DNA from: Sinomonas susongensis
GTDB lineage: Bacteria > Actinomycetota > Actinomycetes > Actinomycetales > Micrococcaceae
Length of the DNA: 64,000 bases
Direction: 5' to 3'
Assembly (NCBI RefSeq): GCF_005877005.1
Contig: NZ_SSNH01000001.1
Location: 310,001 to 374,000 of the forward strand
The notes below the pieces were generated by a model. The model was not told the origin of the DNA. It ran no database searches and saw nothing but the letters and a program-made list of their open reading frames with translations. The position numbers and the translations under genes are program-made. Shown piece by piece: positions 35,701 to 43,866 of this stretch (the stretch's first letter is position 1; each line of letters opens with the position of its first letter).

Positions 35701-37209
35701 GAGCACGACGGCGCCGTCGGCTTGGAGGGACCGCACTGTTCCCGCCAGGCGGTTGCCGCCCGGCAGGACTTCGTCGGCGGCAAGGGAAAGGTTCTGGGCC
35801 GGGTGCCCGGCGATGACCAGGCGGCTGCCGGAACGGTGGCCCGCCGCGGCGAGTGCCTCGAGCGACTCGTGAGGCTCGTCCACGACCGCGGCCACGGCCA
35901 TCAGCCGCTTTCCCTGGGCCAGTCCGAGCACTCCCTTGGCCTCGCGCTCCAGTTTGGCCCGCTCCCGCACCCCGCGCCGACCAGCGAGCTCGAGGTCTTC
36001 GAGGGGGGCCAGCGTCCAGCCGTCCTCCGAGCGGGGCACCCAGGCAGCCTCGGGTTTGAACAGCGCGTGCAGCATCTCTGCGACCGATGTGGGGTCTGCA
36101 CCGGGAAGTGGGATCGCGCGCCCCAGGAGATGCCTTCCTGTCGTGAGGACCTCGGCGTCCAGGACTACGGCTGTGACCCTGTCGAGGCGCCTCAGGGCTC
36201 GGGGTTCGAGGACGAGGGCACCCCGTCGGCCCAGATGGCGCCCCAGGCACGACGAGAACGCTTCCCGGCCGCTACGGCCGGCCTTGGGCAGGGAGGCCAA
36301 CGCGAAGCCCACCGCCTGCCGGGGCTGGCCCGTCGCGGTCACGGCCAGCCCGAATGCGGCCACGCCCAATGCGCCAGCTCTGTCCGCCCACTGCTCCACA
36401 GGGCCGGGCGGGAGCGCTCTGGGCCGCTCGACCACCACCGGTACAGCTCCGGCCTTCTCGGGGGTGGCGAGCAGCTCCCCGGCGCGCGCCCTCCAGGCCG
36501 ACGACTCGGCCTTCGCCTCGGCCAATGCCAGAGCGCGCTGGGCCGCATCCACCCCCAGCCCTATGGCCCCTCGGGCCATGGCCTGAGCGGCAGCGTTCGA
36601 GAGTGCCAGGGCGAGGTCCGTCTGGCCCTGGCCGAGTTGGGTCTCCAATGCATTCCGCAGCCGGGGAGTGCTGTCCACGACCGAGACGGCCGCGGCCACC
36701 TCCTGGGGGAGTGGGGAAAGCCCGAGGTAGCGTGCGGCTGCGACCCCGACCAGGCCCAAGACGTCAGCGACCAGCTCGATCCCGACCCTCTCCGTCGAGA
36801 CGCCGTCGACCGGACCCTCAGGGACGGCGCCAGCAGGCTGGGTGAGGGTGCGCTCAATGCGGTCCACGATGGGTACGAGCTCCTCGAGGAGGCCGCGCGC
36901 CCGGGGATCTCCATCCGTGGCTTCCTCGTCGAAGGAGACGATCACGCGGCTCAGGGGGGCGTTTACCCTGGCCCACTCCACGGCGGGGTGCGCCTCGAGA
37001 GCGGCTTGCAGCTCCTCGATATAGCCGCCGCTGTCAGGCCTTCCCACTCCCCGGGCTTCGATCGCGGCCCTGCCTCCGGTGGCCCACGCCCGTCGCCCCG
37101 CCACGCGGTCCGGCACAACTGCGTCGAGGAGCCGCTGCGGAAGCGAGGGCACCCCCAATTGCCGCGCGGGCTCGACCAGCGCTTCCAGCAGGGAGGAGAA
37201 GATCGGCAC
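32728..37209 (-). CDS. Giant cation-transporting P-type ATPase (CtpI-like) with a fused degenerate ATPase half
   Basis: 1493 residues from GTG 37209. Residues about 60-125 form an HMA-like domain (GYIEELQAALEAHPAVEWAR). The C-terminal half is a complete P-type ATPase: actuator TGE at 785-787, PEGL in helix 4 (899-902), phosphorylation site DKTGTLT with Asp942, KGAPE at 1051-1055, TGD at 1152-1154, hinge MTGDGANDAP at 1223-1232 and the P2-type helix 6 motif NLLTD (1320-1324). Helix 4 has no CPC, so it is not a heavy-metal P1B pump. Residues about 340-610 repeat this order in degenerate form: LDRVTAVVLDAEVLTTGR matches the phosphorylation region with KTGT lost, and VSARGEALAAADIGVGV matches the hinge. 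Mycobacterial CtpI proteins are similarly large. Ion unknown. Follows the subtype A gene by 13 bp. Confidence 0.88.
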   Translation of the reverse strand: MPIFSSLLEALVEPARQLGVPSLPQRLLDAVVPDRVAGRRAWATGGRAAIEARGVGRPDSGGYIEELQAALEAHPAVEWARVNAPLSRVIVSFDEEATDGDPRARGLLEELVPIVDRIERTLTQPAGAVPEGPVDGVSTERVGIELVADVLGLVGVAAARYLGLSPLPQEVAAAVSVVDSTPRLRNALETQLGQGQTDLALALSNAAAQAMARGAIGLGVDAAQRALALAEAKAESSAWRARAGELLATPEKAGAVPVVVERPRALPPGPVEQWADRAGALGVAAFGLAVTATGQPRQAVGFALASLPKAGRSGREAFSSCLGRHLGRRGALVLEPRALRRLDRVTAVVLDAEVLTTGRHLLGRAIPLPGADPTSVAEMLHALFKPEAAWVPRSEDGWTLAPLEDLELAGRRGVRERAKLEREAKGVLGLAQGKRLMAVAAVVDEPHESLEALAAAGHRSGSRLVIAGHPAQNLSLAADEVLPGGNRLAGTVRSLQADGAVVLLVSARGEALAAADIGVGVFGNGGAPPPWGAHVLVGQDYALAALMVDACPAAAEVSRHSVMLAEAGTALGGISATSAAAGTAAAPRSLLAVNIAAALALALGAWSSARLIRAPLSPPVSRVPWHAMPPEAVLSSLSSTKEGLSSDEARRRRQGRAQQEQLAHLGYPGAVAEELNNPLTPILGAGAALSAAIGAVIDAGLVAGVTLLSAVIGGFQRVRTDKALEELLAQSALTARALRDGREAEIGAEQLVPGDIVLAGGGEVVPADCRILDASGLQVDESSLTGEPFPVHKSPAPVVAEAVAERSSMLYEGTTVAAGRCLAVVVATGSSTEAGRGMAATRAGSATGGVEARLARITDVTLPITLAAAAAVVAAGLLRGRPFRETAGSGVSLAVAAVPEGLPFLVSAAQLASARRLSARGTLVRNPRTIEALGRVDVLGFDKTGTLTEGRIALAAAAGPDGKLVGLEESAGQQTRRVLAAGLRATPQPVRQRPLEHMTDRAVVSGALQMGIGRDWDVTGWKRTASLPFEPTRAYHATLGSTSEGALLSVKGAPETVLACCTRIAGSKRDRGLDQTGRNRLVRHVERLASEGYRVLAVAERQLDGSDGRLRDDDVADLTFIGFLALTDPVRPAAAASIDALRSAGVQILMITGDHPGTAAAIARRLDLLRSGARVITGKELDGLDDKALARILPGVAVVARSTPAHKVRVVQALQSLGKTVAMTGDGANDAPAIRLADVGIALGRRGTPAARAAGDLVVTDDRLETIIAALVEGRAMWGSVREALGILVGGNLGEIAFTVLGAFITGLSPLKARQLLLVNLLTDLAPALAVALRPPHGSSTAALLAEGPEASLGAALNREVGLRAALTTAGAAAGWAAALALGLGPAAPTVALVSLVATQLGQTLTAGGPTRTVVVSGGASLAALAAVVQTPALSAFFGSVPLGPLGWGIAAAASLAVVMVGTMRERDAGTLGMPRQPLAVPTTGPQRASAVA

Positions 37210-37222
37210 TCTCGGCCTGTGC

Positions 37223-37513
37223 CTACTGCTCGGACCGCCGGCGGTTGGATTCCGCGAAGCGTTCCGCCACGTAGCTGCCGATCCCCACGGCGGCGACGAC
37301 GGGCCACTCCAAAACTCCGACGACGCCGGCAGCGGCAAGACCGCCGAACCAGAGCAGGCGCTTCGGCTCCATCAGCTCCGCGACGGCCGGGATCTGGGGC
37401 ACGGTGAAGGTGATCTCCTGACCGCCGATGCCCCCGCGCTGGGACGATGCGGCCGATTGCTCCTTCTCGTTGGCGGGTGCTGTTTCCCTCTCGTTGGCCA
37501 TGTCCGAAGCCAT
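37223..37513 (-). CDS. Small membrane protein, EWP-core family, subtype A
   Basis: Unknown 96-residue protein heading the minus-strand operon with the P-type ATPase. AGGAGG lies about 6 bases before the ATG. The first 30 residues are polar, Glu/Ala/Ser-rich; EITFTVPQIPAVAELMEPK then leads to LLWFGGLAAAGVVGVLEWP and VVAAVGIGSYVAERFAES, nearly identical to the plus-strand gene at 32024. Its stop is 13 bases before the ATPase GTG, so the two are translationally linked. The ATPase has no good ribosome site of its own, so coupling is likely. Confidence 0.82.
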   Translation of the reverse strand: MASDMANERETAPANEKEQSAASSQRGGIGGQEITFTVPQIPAVAELMEPKRLLWFGGLAAAGVVGVLEWPVVAAVGIGSYVAERFAESNRRRSEQ

Positions 37514-37600
37514 CTCATCCTCCTGGAATCAGCAACGTCCGGATATCGGAGACCCATAAGTAAACACTCCCCATGCGGGAAAGGGAAGGCCTCGCAGAGG

Positions 37601-38524
37601 TCATCGTTCCGTTCGGGAGGCGCCACGCGGCCCTTGTGCGGCGCGATGATAGGCGCGGTCGTAGGCGCGCATGACGGCGAGCTCGGCCGCCGTCGGCTCC
37701 CGCGCCGCCGAGCGCGCGAGCTGCAGGCGCCACTCGAGGGCTGTAGGCACGGTCCACAATCCCGATGCGGGGTGGCGATCCAGAACCGAGGCGGCGACGA
37801 ACGCGACTCCGAAGTTCCTCTGGACGAGCTCGACGGCGGTCTGGAATCCGACAACTTCGGCCTGGACGGTGCGCTCGGCGCCCGCTGCCTCGAAGGCTGC
37901 ATCGACCGCCATCCGGTTGCCCCAGCCTTCGGGGAAGTCGATGAAGCTCTCGCCGGCGAGGTCCGCGGGGGAGACAGCGGTGCTGCCTGCAAGGCGATGC
38001 CGTTCCGAGCAGATGAAGACGAGGGGCTCCGTGTGCAGGGGCTGGAGGATGACGCCCGGGACCCTTGCCGTCGGAGAGGCCACGATGGCGAGGTCGAGGA
38101 CTCCAGCGCGCACATCCTCGAGGCTTGAGCGCGTTCCTTGAGTCGTCTGTCGGAGTTTGACGACGACGCCGGGGTCCTCCGCGTGCAGGTCGCCGAGGAC
38201 ATCTGCCGTGTCGATCGGACCGACGTGCGTGAGCGTGCCGAGGACGACCGTGCCACGGACGACGCCGCGCACGCCGTCGACGGCGTCCTTCGCGGCCGCA
38301 ACCCCGGCGAGGACCGCGCGTGCATGCGGAACGAGCGCCTCCCCGGCGGGCGTGAGGCGGATGCGGCGGCCGAGGCGGACGAAGAGGTCCGTGCCCAGCT
38401 CCCGTTCAAGCTGCCGCACCCCGGAGGACACGGCGGATTGGACCACGTGAAGGCTGCGCGCGCCACCCGTGAAGCTCATGCCTTCGGCGACCGCGAGGAA
38501 GTACTCGAGCTGATGCAGCTGCAT
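37601..38524 (-). CDS. LysR family transcriptional regulator
   Basis: LysR regulator of 307 residues with helix-turn-helix SFTGGARSLHVVQSAVSSGV and a standard co-inducer domain. The frame stays open far upstream, overlapping the MFS gene, but ATG 38524 gives the canonical MQLHQLEYFLAVAE start. A -10-like CATACT lies 7 bases upstream on this strand. The divergent MFS gene at 38618 is the expected target; a perfect 15-bp palindrome of the T-N11-A form lies between them at 38546-38560. Confidence 0.9.
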   Translation of the reverse strand: MQLHQLEYFLAVAEGMSFTGGARSLHVVQSAVSSGVRQLERELGTDLFVRLGRRIRLTPAGEALVPHARAVLAGVAAAKDAVDGVRGVVRGTVVLGTLTHVGPIDTADVLGDLHAEDPGVVVKLRQTTQGTRSSLEDVRAGVLDLAIVASPTARVPGVILQPLHTEPLVFICSERHRLAGSTAVSPADLAGESFIDFPEGWGNRMAVDAAFEAAGAERTVQAEVVGFQTAVELVQRNFGVAFVAASVLDRHPASGLWTVPTALEWRLQLARSAAREPTAAELAVMRAYDRAYHRAAQGPRGASRTER

Positions 38525-38545
38525 GTCACCGAGTATGCGGGAAGT

Positions 38546-38560
38546 ATCTCCATAGGAGAT
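38546..38560. promoter_or_regulatory. LysR-type operator
   Basis: ATCTCC-ATA-GGAGAT is a perfect inverted repeat with the T-N11-A spacing (T38547, A38559) of LysR boxes. It lies 22 bases upstream of the regulator's ATG and 57 bases before the MFS start, so it can serve both genes. Confidence 0.7.
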
Positions 38561-38617
38561 GGGATTGAGCACAAATAAGTGTTGGACGCGATCGTTCGAC
38601 CCTCGGAGACTTGGAGC

Positions 38618-39871
38618 ATGAACAGAAAACCTCTCCTCCTCGAACGGCCGAAGGCCGGCCTGAAAGCGGATCTGTCTTCCGCACGCCGCGGTCACGGCCT
38701 CGGATTCTGGACAGTGACCGGCGTGTTCACCGCGACGATGGCCTTCGCCACGGTCCCGACGCCCTTGTACGCGGTCTATCAGCGTGACCTCGGCTTCGGG
38801 CCGTTCGTGGTCACGCTCGTGTTCGCGGCCTTTGCGCTCGGAGTCGTGACGAGCCTGTTCCTCGCGGGGCACCTCTCGGACCAGTTCGGCCGACGCCGTG
38901 TGATAGCGCCCGCCGTCGCACTCAACGTGCTCTCGGCTCTCGTGTTCATGGTGTGGCCCGCCGTTCCCGGACTGTTCATGGCGCGGTTCCTCAGCGGAAT
39001 CGGCGTCGGGATGATCACGGCGACGGCGACCGCGCACCTGACGGAGCTCAACAGCGCTGCCCGGCCGGGCACGGGGCACCGACGGGCCGAGGTCGTGGCC
39101 ACAGCGGCGAACATCGGCGGCCTCGGCCTCGGACCGCTCGTGAGCGGCCTGCTCGCTGATCTTGCGCCCGCCCCGCTCTTCACGCCCTACGTCATCTTCG
39201 CGTTCGTCCTCGTCGTCGGCCTCCTGCTGATCGTGACGGTTCCCGAGACCGCCACCGGGTCGGACCAGTGGGCGTACCGTCCGCAGAAGATTGCCGTCCC
39301 CCGTGCCGGGCGGAGCCGATTCCTGGCCGCCTCGCTCCTGGCCCTCGTCGGATTCGCGATGTTCGCCTTCTTCACCTCGCTCGCGCCTCAGTTCATCTCG
39401 GGCCAGCTCGGGATCCACTCCTTCGCGGCCTCGGGATCAATCGCGTTCGCAGTATTCGCGGCGTCCGCCCTCGCCCAGATGGTCTCTGCCCGCCTGAGGC
39501 CCAGGACCCAGCAGACCACGGGGCTCGCGCTGCTGGCCGTCGGGCTGGTGCTCGTGACTGCCGCCATCGTGTCGGCATCCCTGCCGTTCCTCGTGGTGGG
39601 CGGCGTAGTCGCAGGGGCAGGCGCTGGCGTGGCCTTCAAGCTCGCCGTCGCATCTGTCGTACGCCTGGCTCCCGAGGAGACCCGGGGCGAAGCACTGGCC
39701 GGCCTCTTCCTCAGCGCGTACATCGGCATGTCGCTGCCCGTGATCCTGCTCGGGATCGTCCTCCAGATCATGCCGCCCGCCCCTTCGGCCCTGCTCTTCG
39801 GATGCCTCATGCTCCTCCTGCTCGCGCTGGCCGCCGTCACCGCGGTCCGCGCGCGGCTCACCGAAGCCTGA
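38618..39871 (+). CDS. MFS transporter
   Basis: Major facilitator of 417 residues with twelve predicted helices. [14 protein letters not shown] in helix 1 and the loop [12 protein letters not shown] are typical of the efflux-type permeases found beside LysR genes. The ATG at 38618 is preferred to one at 38579 because GGAG lies about 9 bases upstream and the longer N-terminus is unlike the family. Regulated by the divergent LysR through the operator at 38546. Substrate unknown. Confidence 0.87.
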   Translation: MNRKPLLLERPKAGLKADLSSARRGHGLGFWTVTGVFTATMAFATVPTPLYAVYQRDLGFGPFVVTLVFAAFALGVVTSLFLAGHLSDQFGRRRVIAPAVALNVLSALVFMVWPAVPGLFMARFLSGIGVGMITATATAHLTELNSAARPGTGHRRAEVVATAANIGGLGLGPLVSGLLADLAPAPLFTPYVIFAFVLVVGLLLIVTVPETATGSDQWAYRPQKIAVPRAGRSRFLAASLLALVGFAMFAFFTSLAPQFISGQLGIHSFAASGSIAFAVFAASALAQMVSARLRPRTQQTTGLALLAVGLVLVTAAIVSASLPFLVVGGVVAGAGAGVAFKLAVASVVRLAPEETRGEALAGLFLSAYIGMSLPVILLGIVLQIMPPAPSALLFGCLMLLLLALAAVTAVRARLTEA

Positions 39872-39983
39872 TTCGCGGCGGGTCTTGGCGACGAGGCGAA
39901 GCGCACATAGGCTTTCGACGGGGACAGCGCGAGACCTCTGCCGCGAAGTGCGGCCTCGGCGTGTCCCAGGGAAAGGCAGCACC

Positions 39984-40187
39984 ATGGCTACAGGCACCGT
40001 GAAGTGGTTCAACAGCGAAAAGGGCTACGGCTTCATCGCTCCCGACGACGGGTCCGAGGACGTGTTCGCGCACTACTCGGAGATCGACGCACGAGGCTTC
40101 CGCAGCCTCGACGAGGGACAGAAGGTCGAGTACGAGGTGGGCCAGGGCCAGAAGGGCCCGCAGGCACAGCAGATCCGCCCGCTCTGA
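39984..40187 (+). CDS. cspA: Cold-shock protein, CspA family
   Basis: 67-residue single cold-shock domain that binds single-stranded RNA and DNA. RNP1 appears as [10 protein letters not shown] and RNP2 as VFAHYSEI, with the N-terminal GTVKWFN typical of the family. AGGGAAAGG precedes the ATG. The 3' end is part of a 16-bp tandem duplication that repeats the last codons and the stop. It is a stand-alone gene; which of several Csp paralogues it is cannot be told here. Confidence 0.95.
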   Translation: MATGTVKWFNSEKGYGFIAPDDGSEDVFAHYSEIDARGFRSLDEGQKVEYEVGQGQKGPQAQQIRPL

Positions 40188-40211
40188 GCTCGAGCCGCTC
40201 TGAGCTCGAGC
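40181..40211 (+). repeat. 16-bp tandem duplication across the csp stop codon
   Basis: GCTCTGAGCTCGAGCC (40181-40196) is followed at once by a second copy lacking only the last base (40197-40211). Each copy has the TGA and the palindrome GAGCTC/CTCGAG, so the stop is duplicated downstream. Confidence 0.85.
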
Positions 40212-40215
40212 GAGG

Positions 40216-40842
40216 TCAGGCGGGGTCGGCCGCAGCTGTCATCGGGTTCGGACTGCTGTGGCGCTCGATGAGGTCGGCGGCGAGTTCCTTCGCCCTTGCC
40301 GCGGCCCTCGCATCTCCCTCCACGGCGGCGACCATCGATCCCTTCAGGAGGATGTGCACTGACCATGCAAAGTCCTCTGGGTCCCGCAGCCCTGTCGTCC
40401 TCGCGAGCGCGGCGATCTGGGTGCGCGTGTCCTGCAGGTAGGACAGGCTCGCCCGCCCGAGAGGGTGGTCGACCCCCATCTCCATGAGGACGTGCAGGAA
40501 GCTGCTCACCTGTGCCGCCCCCTCTTGGAACCAGTCGTCGAAGACGTCGAAGATCGCCAGTACGGCGTCGCCGTCCTTGTTCCCGTACCGGTCCACGGCG
40601 CTCTCGATCGCGGCGGTCCGAGCCTCGTACCAGCGCTTCAGGTAGGCGAGGACGACATCGTCCTTGCTTCGGAAGTGCCTGTAGAAGGTGGCCTTGGCCA
40701 CCCCCGACCTCTCGATCAGCTCATCGACGCCGGTGGCCCTGATGCCCTGGCGCGCAAGGAGGTCGTAGGCGGCCGTGACGATGCGTTCCCGTGCATCGAC
40801 GCGTTCTGCTGTGCGGTCCTCGCCTGAGGCGTCCGGCTCCAT
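40216..40842 (-). CDS. TetR/AcrR family transcriptional regulator
   Basis: TetR regulator of 208 residues with helix-turn-helix VDELIERSGVAKATFYRHFR. The ATG at 40842 is preceded at exactly 6 bases by TAGCAT (plus-strand 40849-40854), so the mRNA is probably leaderless. It converges on the cold-shock gene. No obvious target lies upstream: the 267 bases to the next gene hold no clear operator, so it may act elsewhere or only on itself. Effector unknown. Confidence 0.88.
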   Translation of the reverse strand: MEPDASGEDRTAERVDARERIVTAAYDLLARQGIRATGVDELIERSGVAKATFYRHFRSKDDVVLAYLKRWYEARTAAIESAVDRYGNKDGDAVLAIFDVFDDWFQEGAAQVSSFLHVLMEMGVDHPLGRASLSYLQDTRTQIAALARTTGLRDPEDFAWSVHILLKGSMVAAVEGDARAAARAKELAADLIERHSSPNPMTAAADPA

Positions 40843-41109
40843 GGACTCATGCTACGGCAGGCGGCGATCGAGGCAGGGGCACCCAGCGGTGGCCCGCGGC
40901 GGGCTCCCGTCCTGTGAAGTCACGCCATGAACGGCTCTGATGCCGTTACCTCCGCAAGGGAGGCTTGTGATGAGGCCGGCTTGGGAACCCCTGGAAAGGC
41001 CATGAGTCGACGTGACGGGCCCGGTGCTCCCTCACGACACCGAACTGGTCGTGGGCCGGACCCGCCACTCCTGCTGGCCTACCCGCGGGCACGCTTCCAA
41101 AACCCACTC

Positions 41110-41979
41110 CTAGCTTCCGTGGGGCTTCTGGGAGGCCGCAGCGTTCGGGTCGAGATCCGAGAGCTGGAGCTGGATCGCGGGCCGGTCCGGGAAGGGGCGG
41201 GTCGCTGTCGGGCGGAGGTCGGGGCCCACATGGAGCAGTTCGCCGGGCTCCATGAGGCGCCACCGCACGTCGTCGTCCATCGGCTGGGTGGCGACGAGGA
41301 CATGGTCCGGGATGTCGTGGCTCCGGACGCTGATCCTCGGGCTCGTTGTCTCGAGTCGGCGAGGGGCGGCGGCTGGCCCGGCATGGTCCTCGCGGACGTA
41401 GAGCTCGTGGGACTCGGGGTAGCGCAGGGCCCAGAGATCGGTGGCCGTGGTGATGATGAAGTTGAGGCTGAAGACCGGGAGATTGCCGGCTATCCATGTC
41501 ACTGCTCTGACGATGCCTTCTTCGAGGTTCCCGTCGGCATGGCGGGTTTCGGCAGTGATGAGGGCGAACATGCGCTCGCTGTCGGTCTCGCCGTGCACGA
41601 GACCTGCCGCACCGACGTCCTCCAGCCGCCGTTCGAGCCTGTCCAGTCCGGCGAAGGCCCCATTGTGGGCGAAGAGCCTCCCGGACTGCTCGAACGGGTG
41701 GGTGTTGACATACGTGTGCGCTCCAGTGCTCGCGTAGCGAACGTGGGCTATGAAGGTCGTGCTCTCGAGGTCCCTTGCCTCCCGTGCGAAAGCACGGTCC
41801 TGCCAGGCCGCCACGGATTGCTTCTCCACGTGCGGGCGTCCCTCGGGGGTGAAGACTCCCACACCCGTTCCATCCGGTTCTCGCCGGCTCTGTTCCGACA
41901 GGCTCTCCGGCGCGTCCAGCAGCCAGAAGGTCGCCTTGGCCCGAGTTCTACCCGAATGCAGTCCGAACAGGCGACACAT
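41110..41979 (-). CDS. Class II glutamine amidotransferase (Ntn-hydrolase)
   Basis: 289-residue Ntn hydrolase of the YafJ/EgtC-like class. After Met removal the nucleophile would be Cys2 (MCRLFGLHSG); HVRYASTGAH and AHNGAFAG are the arginine and oxyanion/asparagine motifs of class II amidotransferases, and HGETDSERMFALI completes the active site. There is no synthase partner domain. GGGAGGG lies upstream of the start. Relatives include EgtC of ergothioneine synthesis, but no egt genes are nearby, so the substrate is open. Downstream of an unknown gene on the same strand (33 bp). Confidence 0.85.
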   Translation of the reverse strand: MCRLFGLHSGRTRAKATFWLLDAPESLSEQSRREPDGTGVGVFTPEGRPHVEKQSVAAWQDRAFAREARDLESTTFIAHVRYASTGAHTYVNTHPFEQSGRLFAHNGAFAGLDRLERRLEDVGAAGLVHGETDSERMFALITAETRHADGNLEEGIVRAVTWIAGNLPVFSLNFIITTATDLWALRYPESHELYVREDHAGPAAAPRRLETTSPRISVRSHDIPDHVLVATQPMDDDVRWRLMEPGELLHVGPDLRPTATRPFPDRPAIQLQLSDLDPNAAASQKPHGS

Positions 41980-42012
41980 GGGCCCTCCCAGGCTCTTCTG
42001 ACGGCGCTGGCC

Positions 42013-42765
42013 TCACTCTACCGGCCCGAGTTCCGGACGCAGCGCGTCCGGGTCGAACGTCCTGTGCTCTCGCACCGCGTCAGCCCATCGTCCCGGATCA
42101 TTCAGGTGCTCGCGGGCGAAAGACGAGACTGGGTCGGCAGGTTCGTGCATGCATGTCCATCCGAGGTAGGGAACATTGCTTTCGTAGGCCAGGACAAAGG
42201 TCATCAGGAAGGCCCCTGCCCGTTTCCGCACTTCGGTGTCCGCTGCGAGGTAGTCGATCTGCGGGAGGGATGCGAGGGCGAACGCCTCGGTGTCCTCCCT
42301 GGCGTCCCGGGGCGGCTGCGGGACCTCCCCGGTTTCGAAAACCTTGAGCGCGACGGGCAGCGCTGTGTCCCTGAGATCCTCGTCGCCGTCCCCGCAGATG
42401 CCATCGAGCACTTCGCGGTACGCGAGCGTGTTGGCGACATTCGCCGACATGATGCCGCAGGCCGCACCGAGGGCCATGGTTCCTTCCCGTTGGGCGCTTC
42501 CATGGTTCTCGATACTGTCCGCGACGGTACTGGCGAGCATCCCGACCGCTTCGCAGATCTGGCGCCTCGCCGGGGGCGTCGCCTCGGGGAAGTCGTCGGC
42601 GAGCGTCCGGAGGGTGCGGGGCGGGAGGAGCGCGAGCGCCGTTCGGGCGGTGGGCTCGTCGGTCGGCCAGAGGCGGCCATCGAAGCCCATGAGGATTCCG
42701 GTCTCGGGGTCGGCGAGCGGGCAGAGCATGGACAGGACACTGTGTGCTTCGTCTGCATGGGTCAT
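42013..42765 (-). CDS. Hypothetical protein
   Basis: No recognised family. 250 residues from ATG 42765; a longer frame to 42900 would overlap the divergent reductase start and is rich in Arg/Pro/Cys, so it is rejected. The protein is acidic, mostly helical by composition, with several isolated cysteines (LCPLADP, ICEAVGM, ACGIMSAN, GICGDGDED, GWTCMHEPAD) that do not form a clear metal motif. It sits 33 bp upstream of the class II amidotransferase on the same strand, so the two may be co-transcribed and work together. Confidence 0.65.
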   Translation of the reverse strand: MTHADEAHSVLSMLCPLADPETGILMGFDGRLWPTDEPTARTALALLPPRTLRTLADDFPEATPPARRQICEAVGMLASTVADSIENHGSAQREGTMALGAACGIMSANVANTLAYREVLDGICGDGDEDLRDTALPVALKVFETGEVPQPPRDAREDTEAFALASLPQIDYLAADTEVRKRAGAFLMTFVLAYESNVPYLGWTCMHEPADPVSSFAREHLNDPGRWADAVREHRTFDPDALRPELGPVE

Positions 42766-42898
42766 CTGGATTGTCTTCCCGCTCAAGCGGGGCTCAACAC
42801 ATCGCCTTGGCAGGGAGCAGGGGAAGAGACGATTATCGAGGGACGGCGTGCGGGCGACCGGGCGGAAGAGCCGCCCCCCGCAGGGCAGGAGACATGGC

Positions 42899-43831
42899 AT
42901 GAGGATTCTGATCGCGGGTGCCGGTGCGACTGGCGGATATTTCGGGGCCAGACTCGTCCAGGCGGGGCGGGATGTGACGTTCCTGGTGCGGCAGCGCCGC
43001 GCGGATCAGCTGGCTCGCGGACTGCGGCTCGTCAGCCCGGGGAGCGAGGAGACCATTCCCGTTCGGGCGCTCACTGCCGAGCAGCTCGACGGCGACGGCC
43101 CCTACGATCTCGTGCTGCTGGCGCTGAAGGCAGGCGCGCTGGAATCCGTCCTCGGGCAGATCGGCCCCGCCATCGGACCCGAGACCCTCATCCTCCCGTT
43201 CCTGAACGGCATGCGTCACCTCGAGCTTCTGAACGAGCGGTTTGGCGAGGAACGGGTGCTGGGTGGCTCGGTACGGGTCGTCACCCTCGTTGAAGGCGAC
43301 GGCGCGATCCGGCAGGTCCTGCCGTTGGCGGAAATCGTACTGGGGGCGCAACCCGGAGGGCCCGCCGAGCGGGCGGCCGCCGTCGGGCGCGAGCTTTCCG
43401 TGCCGGGCTACGACCTGCAGGTCACGGAGCAGGTGCTGGCTGCGATGTGGCACAAGTGGGGATTCATCGTCGCCGCGGGCGTGGGATCGATCCTGATGCG
43501 GGCGAACTTTGGCGAAATCGCGTCCCTGCCGGAAGGCGTCGAGTTCATCGCTGCGGTGCTCTCCGAGACGGAAGCCGTCTTGGCCGCCTACGGCTACCCC
43601 ATCTCCGACTCGTCGCATCAGGCGAGCCTCGGGATGCTCGCCCAGCCAGGCCTGCCCTTCATTCCTTCCCTCTACCGAGACTTCACCGGGGGAGGGGAAC
43701 ACGAGGGGGAGCACCTGCTGGGCGACTTCACCGCAAGAGCGGGGAAGGCCGGCGTCGAGACCCCGATGACCGACCTGGCGCTCCTGCAGGTTCGCGTCCA
43801 CGACTTCGCAAGGGAAGCCGGGCAGCGGTAG
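42899..43831 (+). CDS. panE: Ketopantoate reductase family protein (PanE/ApbA)
   Basis: NADPH-dependent 2-dehydropantoate 2-reductase-like enzyme, 310 residues. The Rossmann motif GAGATGGYFG starts at residue 7; FLNGMRHLELL is the substrate-loop region with the conserved Asn, and the C-terminal helical domain has MWHKWGF with the catalytic Lys and GEHEGEHLLGDF near the usual Glu. It would reduce ketopantoate to pantoate in vitamin B5/CoA synthesis, though many paralogues act on other 2-keto acids. AGGAG lies 8 bases before ATG. Confidence 0.85.
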   Translation: MRILIAGAGATGGYFGARLVQAGRDVTFLVRQRRADQLARGLRLVSPGSEETIPVRALTAEQLDGDGPYDLVLLALKAGALESVLGQIGPAIGPETLILPFLNGMRHLELLNERFGEERVLGGSVRVVTLVEGDGAIRQVLPLAEIVLGAQPGGPAERAAAVGRELSVPGYDLQVTEQVLAAMWHKWGFIVAAGVGSILMRANFGEIASLPEGVEFIAAVLSETEAVLAAYGYPISDSSHQASLGMLAQPGLPFIPSLYRDFTGGGEHEGEHLLGDFTARAGKAGVETPMTDLALLQVRVHDFAREAGQR

Positions 43832-43866
43832 GGCAGCCTGCCCGGCGGCCAGCTTAGGATGGCGCC

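Noticed and set aside
34834-37407. An 857-codon open frame on the plus strand opposite the P-type ATPase
   Set aside because: It is antisense to a gene with all P-type motifs, is Arg/Gly/Gln-rich without any domain, and is the usual GC-rich shadow frame.
40843-41109. tRNA or small RNA between the TetR and amidotransferase genes
   Set aside because: No cloverleaf, no T-loop GTTCRA sequence and no strong hairpin were found.
40927-43293. A 788-codon plus-strand open frame across the amidotransferase and unknown genes
   Set aside because: It is antisense to recognisable proteins and merges unrelated regions; only its opposite-strand genes show family motifs.
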